This document shows, piece by piece, positions 22,233 through 24,107 of a stretch of 24,107 bases of DNA (position 1 is its first letter; each line of letters starts with the position of its first letter). Origin of the DNA: Firmicutes bacterium AM55-24TS (GTDB lineage: Bacteria; Bacillota; Clostridia; UBA1381); NCBI GenBank assembly GCA_003460745.1, contig QTVU01000043.1, positions 1-24,107 of the forward strand, given 5' to 3'. Made by a program: the position numbers and the translations under genes. A model generated the notes under the pieces. The model was given only the letters and a program-made list of their open reading frames with translations, had not been told where the DNA came from and did no database searches.

Positions 22233-22829
22233 TCACACCATATCGGCACAAACCAATTCAACGGCTTGGGGCAAAATAATCCATTCTGCCTGTTCCATAA
22301 CACGTTTTTGCAAAATTTCAGGCGTATCGCCATCCTCAATATAAACCGCTTTTTGTAATAAAATTCTACCGCCGTCTGTGATTTCATTTACGAGATGTGC
22401 CGTTGCGCCGGTCACTTTAACGCCGTAATCAAGTGCCGCCTGATGTACTTTCAATCCGTAAAAGCCGTCACCGCAAAATGACGGTATAAGTGACGGGTGG
22501 ATATTGACAATTTTATTTGCGTATTCTTTAAGCAAGTCACCGCCCAAAATCGCCAAAAATCCTGCAAGTACAATCACATCAACGTCCATTTCTTTCATAT
22601 ACGCACAAATTTGTCGGTTAAATTCGTCGTTATCACCGCCGCAATCGGCATTTTTGCGGATAACTTTAGTCGCAATACCTGCATTTTTTGCACGTTCAAG
22701 ACCGTACGCCTTACTGTTATTTGAGCATACACACACAATCTTACCGCTTTTCAAAACAGTACCTTGTTTATCAATCAAAGCCTGTAAATTCGTGCCGCCG
22801 CCCGAAATAAGAACACCTATTTTTTTCAT
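22233..22829 (-). CDS. purN: phosphoribosylglycinamide formyltransferase
   Basis: Transfers a formyl group from 10-formyl-THF to GAR. The 198-aa protein shows [15 protein letters not shown] at the N-terminus and the catalytic residues in [10 protein letters not shown] (Asn109, His111) and [12 protein letters not shown] (Asp152). [10 protein letters not shown] and the C-terminal [15 protein letters not shown] are typical. The ATG overlaps the purM stop as ATGA (22826-22829), indicating coupled translation. The stop codon lies 3 nt from repeat R, which leaves the C-terminus intact. Confidence 0.96.
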   Translation of the reverse strand: MKKIGVLISGGGTNLQALIDKQGTVLKSGKIVCVCSNNSKAYGLERAKNAGIATKVIRKNADCGGDNDEFNRQICAYMKEMDVDVIVLAGFLAILGGDLLKEYANKIVNIHPSLIPSFCGDGFYGLKVHQAALDYGVKVTGATAHLVNEITDGGRILLQKAVYIEDGDTPEILQKRVMEQAEWIILPQAVELVCADMV

Positions 22830-23887
22830 CTTATAACATCTCCGTTGTCGCTGACTATCTCAACGCCCTTTTCACCTTCAACAAGTTCACCGATAATATA
22901 AGCTTTTTCGCCTGCGTCCTCAAGGCACTTAACAGCCTTTTCAGCCTTATCCGCATCAACAGCTACTATCATACCGATACCCATATTGAATGTGTTATAC
23001 ATATCTCTTTCAGGAATATCAGCCTTTTTCTGCATAAGGTTAAATATAGGAAGAACCTCCCATGAACCCTTTTTGATAACGGCTTTCAAACCGTCAGGCA
23101 ACATTCTCGGAACATTTTCGATAAATCCGCCGCCTGTGATATGAGAAACGGTATTAATACCTACTTCGTCAATAAGCTTTAGAAGCGGTTTAACGTAAAT
23201 TCTTGTCGGTGTCAAAAGTTCTTCACCGATTGTCTTGCCAAGTTCTTCTGAATATGTATTAAGAGTTTCCTTTGCGTTATCGTCATTAAGACCGAAAACT
23301 TTTCTTACAAGTGAATAGCCGTTTGAGTGAACACCGCTTGATGCGATACCGATAAGCACGTTACCTGCTTTTGCATTTTTACCGTCAGTGATTTTGCTCT
23401 TTTCAACAACACCAACGCTAAATCCTGCAACGTCATATTCATCTTCCGGCATCATTCCCGGATGTTCTGCAGTTTCACCGCCTACAAGCGCGCAACCCGA
23501 CAAAACACAGCCGTCTGCAACGCCTTTAACGATTTGTGCAACCTTTTCCGGAACATTCTTACCGATTGCGATATAGTCAAGGAAGAACAACGGCTTTGCA
23601 CCCGAACAAGCAATGTCGTTTACACACATTGCAACGCAGTCTTGACCGATAGTATCGTGCTTGTCCATAAGGAAAGCAACTCTGATTTTTGTACCTACAC
23701 CGTCAGTACCCGAAACAAGTACAGGATTTTCGTAGTTTTTCGGCATTTCAAAAAGTCCGCCGAAGCCGCCGATTCCGCCAAGTACGCCCTCAATCGCTGT
23801 CTTTTTAACGTCGTCCTTGATTAGTCTTACTGATTCGTAGCCCGCCTCAACGTCTACACCTGCTTGTTTGTACGCATTTTCACTCAT
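22826..23887 (-). CDS. purM: phosphoribosylformylglycinamidine cyclo-ligase (AIR synthetase)
   Basis: ATP-dependent ring closure of FGAM to AIR. The 353-aa length is standard. Visible: the Gly-rich N-terminal loop [26 protein letters not shown], the substrate motif [52 protein letters not shown] and [14 protein letters not shown]. The ATG at 23887 has AAAGGAG 8 nt upstream; the in-frame ATG at 23929 lies inside the preceding small ORF and lacks a ribosome site. Confidence 0.96.
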   Translation of the reverse strand: MSENAYKQAGVDVEAGYESVRLIKDDVKKTAIEGVLGGIGGFGGLFEMPKNYENPVLVSGTDGVGTKIRVAFLMDKHDTIGQDCVAMCVNDIACSGAKPLFFLDYIAIGKNVPEKVAQIVKGVADGCVLSGCALVGGETAEHPGMMPEDEYDVAGFSVGVVEKSKITDGKNAKAGNVLIGIASSGVHSNGYSLVRKVFGLNDDNAKETLNTYSEELGKTIGEELLTPTRIYVKPLLKLIDEVGINTVSHITGGGFIENVPRMLPDGLKAVIKKGSWEVLPIFNLMQKKADIPERDMYNTFNMGIGMIVAVDADKAEKAVKCLEDAGEKAYIIGELVEGEKGVEIVSDNGDVIR

Positions 23888-23915
23888 ATTTTTATCTCCT
23901 TTAAAATTAAATTCT

Positions 23916-24086
23916 TTAATACCAACCATTTAATAAATCTAAAATCTTTTTCAGTTTTTTATCTTTTTGTCCCTCAATATGCACATATGTAAATATATTA
24001 CACAACCTATCTACAGCATCCTGAAAATCTTTTGAACGCGATTGCATAATATGTGAAAAATATTTTGATATATCCTTATTCTTCAT
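23916..24086 (-). CDS. small ORF of unknown function upstream of purM
   Basis: A 56-codon frame (starts [20 protein letters not shown], ends LDLLNGWY) stops 28 nt before the purM ATG. It is rich in Lys and Asp and looks soluble and helical. It does not resemble the C-terminus of PurF, PurE, PurC or PurL as far as I can tell. There is no clear Shine-Dalgarno before its ATG. A second frame running in from the window edge stops with SYEE at about 24078, so this could be the 3' end of a larger gene split by a frameshift like those seen elsewhere, or a real small gene. I do not recognise it. Confidence 0.4.
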   Translation of the reverse strand: MKNKDISKYFSHIMQSRSKDFQDAVDRLCNIFTYVHIEGQKDKKLKKILDLLNGWY

Positions 24087-24107
24087 AGCTTTTAAAAATC
24101 ATTCTTA

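Overview
The window is ordinary chromosome of a low-GC Gram-positive anaerobe of the class Clostridia, probably in the Ruminococcaceae/Oscillospiraceae neighbourhood; this is inferred from gene content and order, and I cannot name a genus. All credible genes lie on the minus strand and form four transcription units separated by promoters and intrinsic terminators.

Reading in the direction of transcription (right to left): (1) 24086-18105 is the 3' part of a purine biosynthesis operon: a small unknown ORF, purM, purN, a PurO-type IMP cyclohydrolase, a stand-alone AICAR formyltransferase, purD and a small membrane protein, closed by a terminator. IMP synthesis here uses two separate proteins instead of the fused bifunctional PurH. 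(2) 18103-17528 is dCMP deaminase with its own promoter and terminator. (3) 17474-7613 is a cell division and cell shape cluster: zapA, a U32 protease/RlhA-like gene, maf, mreB, mreC, mreD, the class B transpeptidase mrdA, minC, minD and mgsA, with an internal promoter before minD. No minE is present. (4) 7391-164 carries a DUF362/ferredoxin gene, trmL, degV, an ApgM-type phosphoglycerate mutase, an AI-2E family permease and metG, ending in a strong terminator.

Five genes (apgM, the DUF362 gene, mreC, mreB, maf) are each broken by single missing bases, six in total. Restoring them gives full-length family-typical proteins. Five of the six fit loss of one G/C in a GGC/GCC context. Since mreB and mreC are among them, systematic sequencing or assembly error is the likeliest cause.

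The most unusual non-coding content is: (a) three copies of a roughly 100-nt hairpin element with an invariant apical core and compensating changes in the stems, one between trmL and degV and two in tandem between the AICAR formyltransferase gene and purD; (b) a candidate small RNA on the plus strand at about 7562-7648 with a near-consensus promoter, a 12-bp stem and a terminator; (c) a 95-nt compound palindromic repeat present at both ends of the window in opposite orientation; (d) a GGGACACTAAA string repeated four times, in the same frame, inside the U32 gene.
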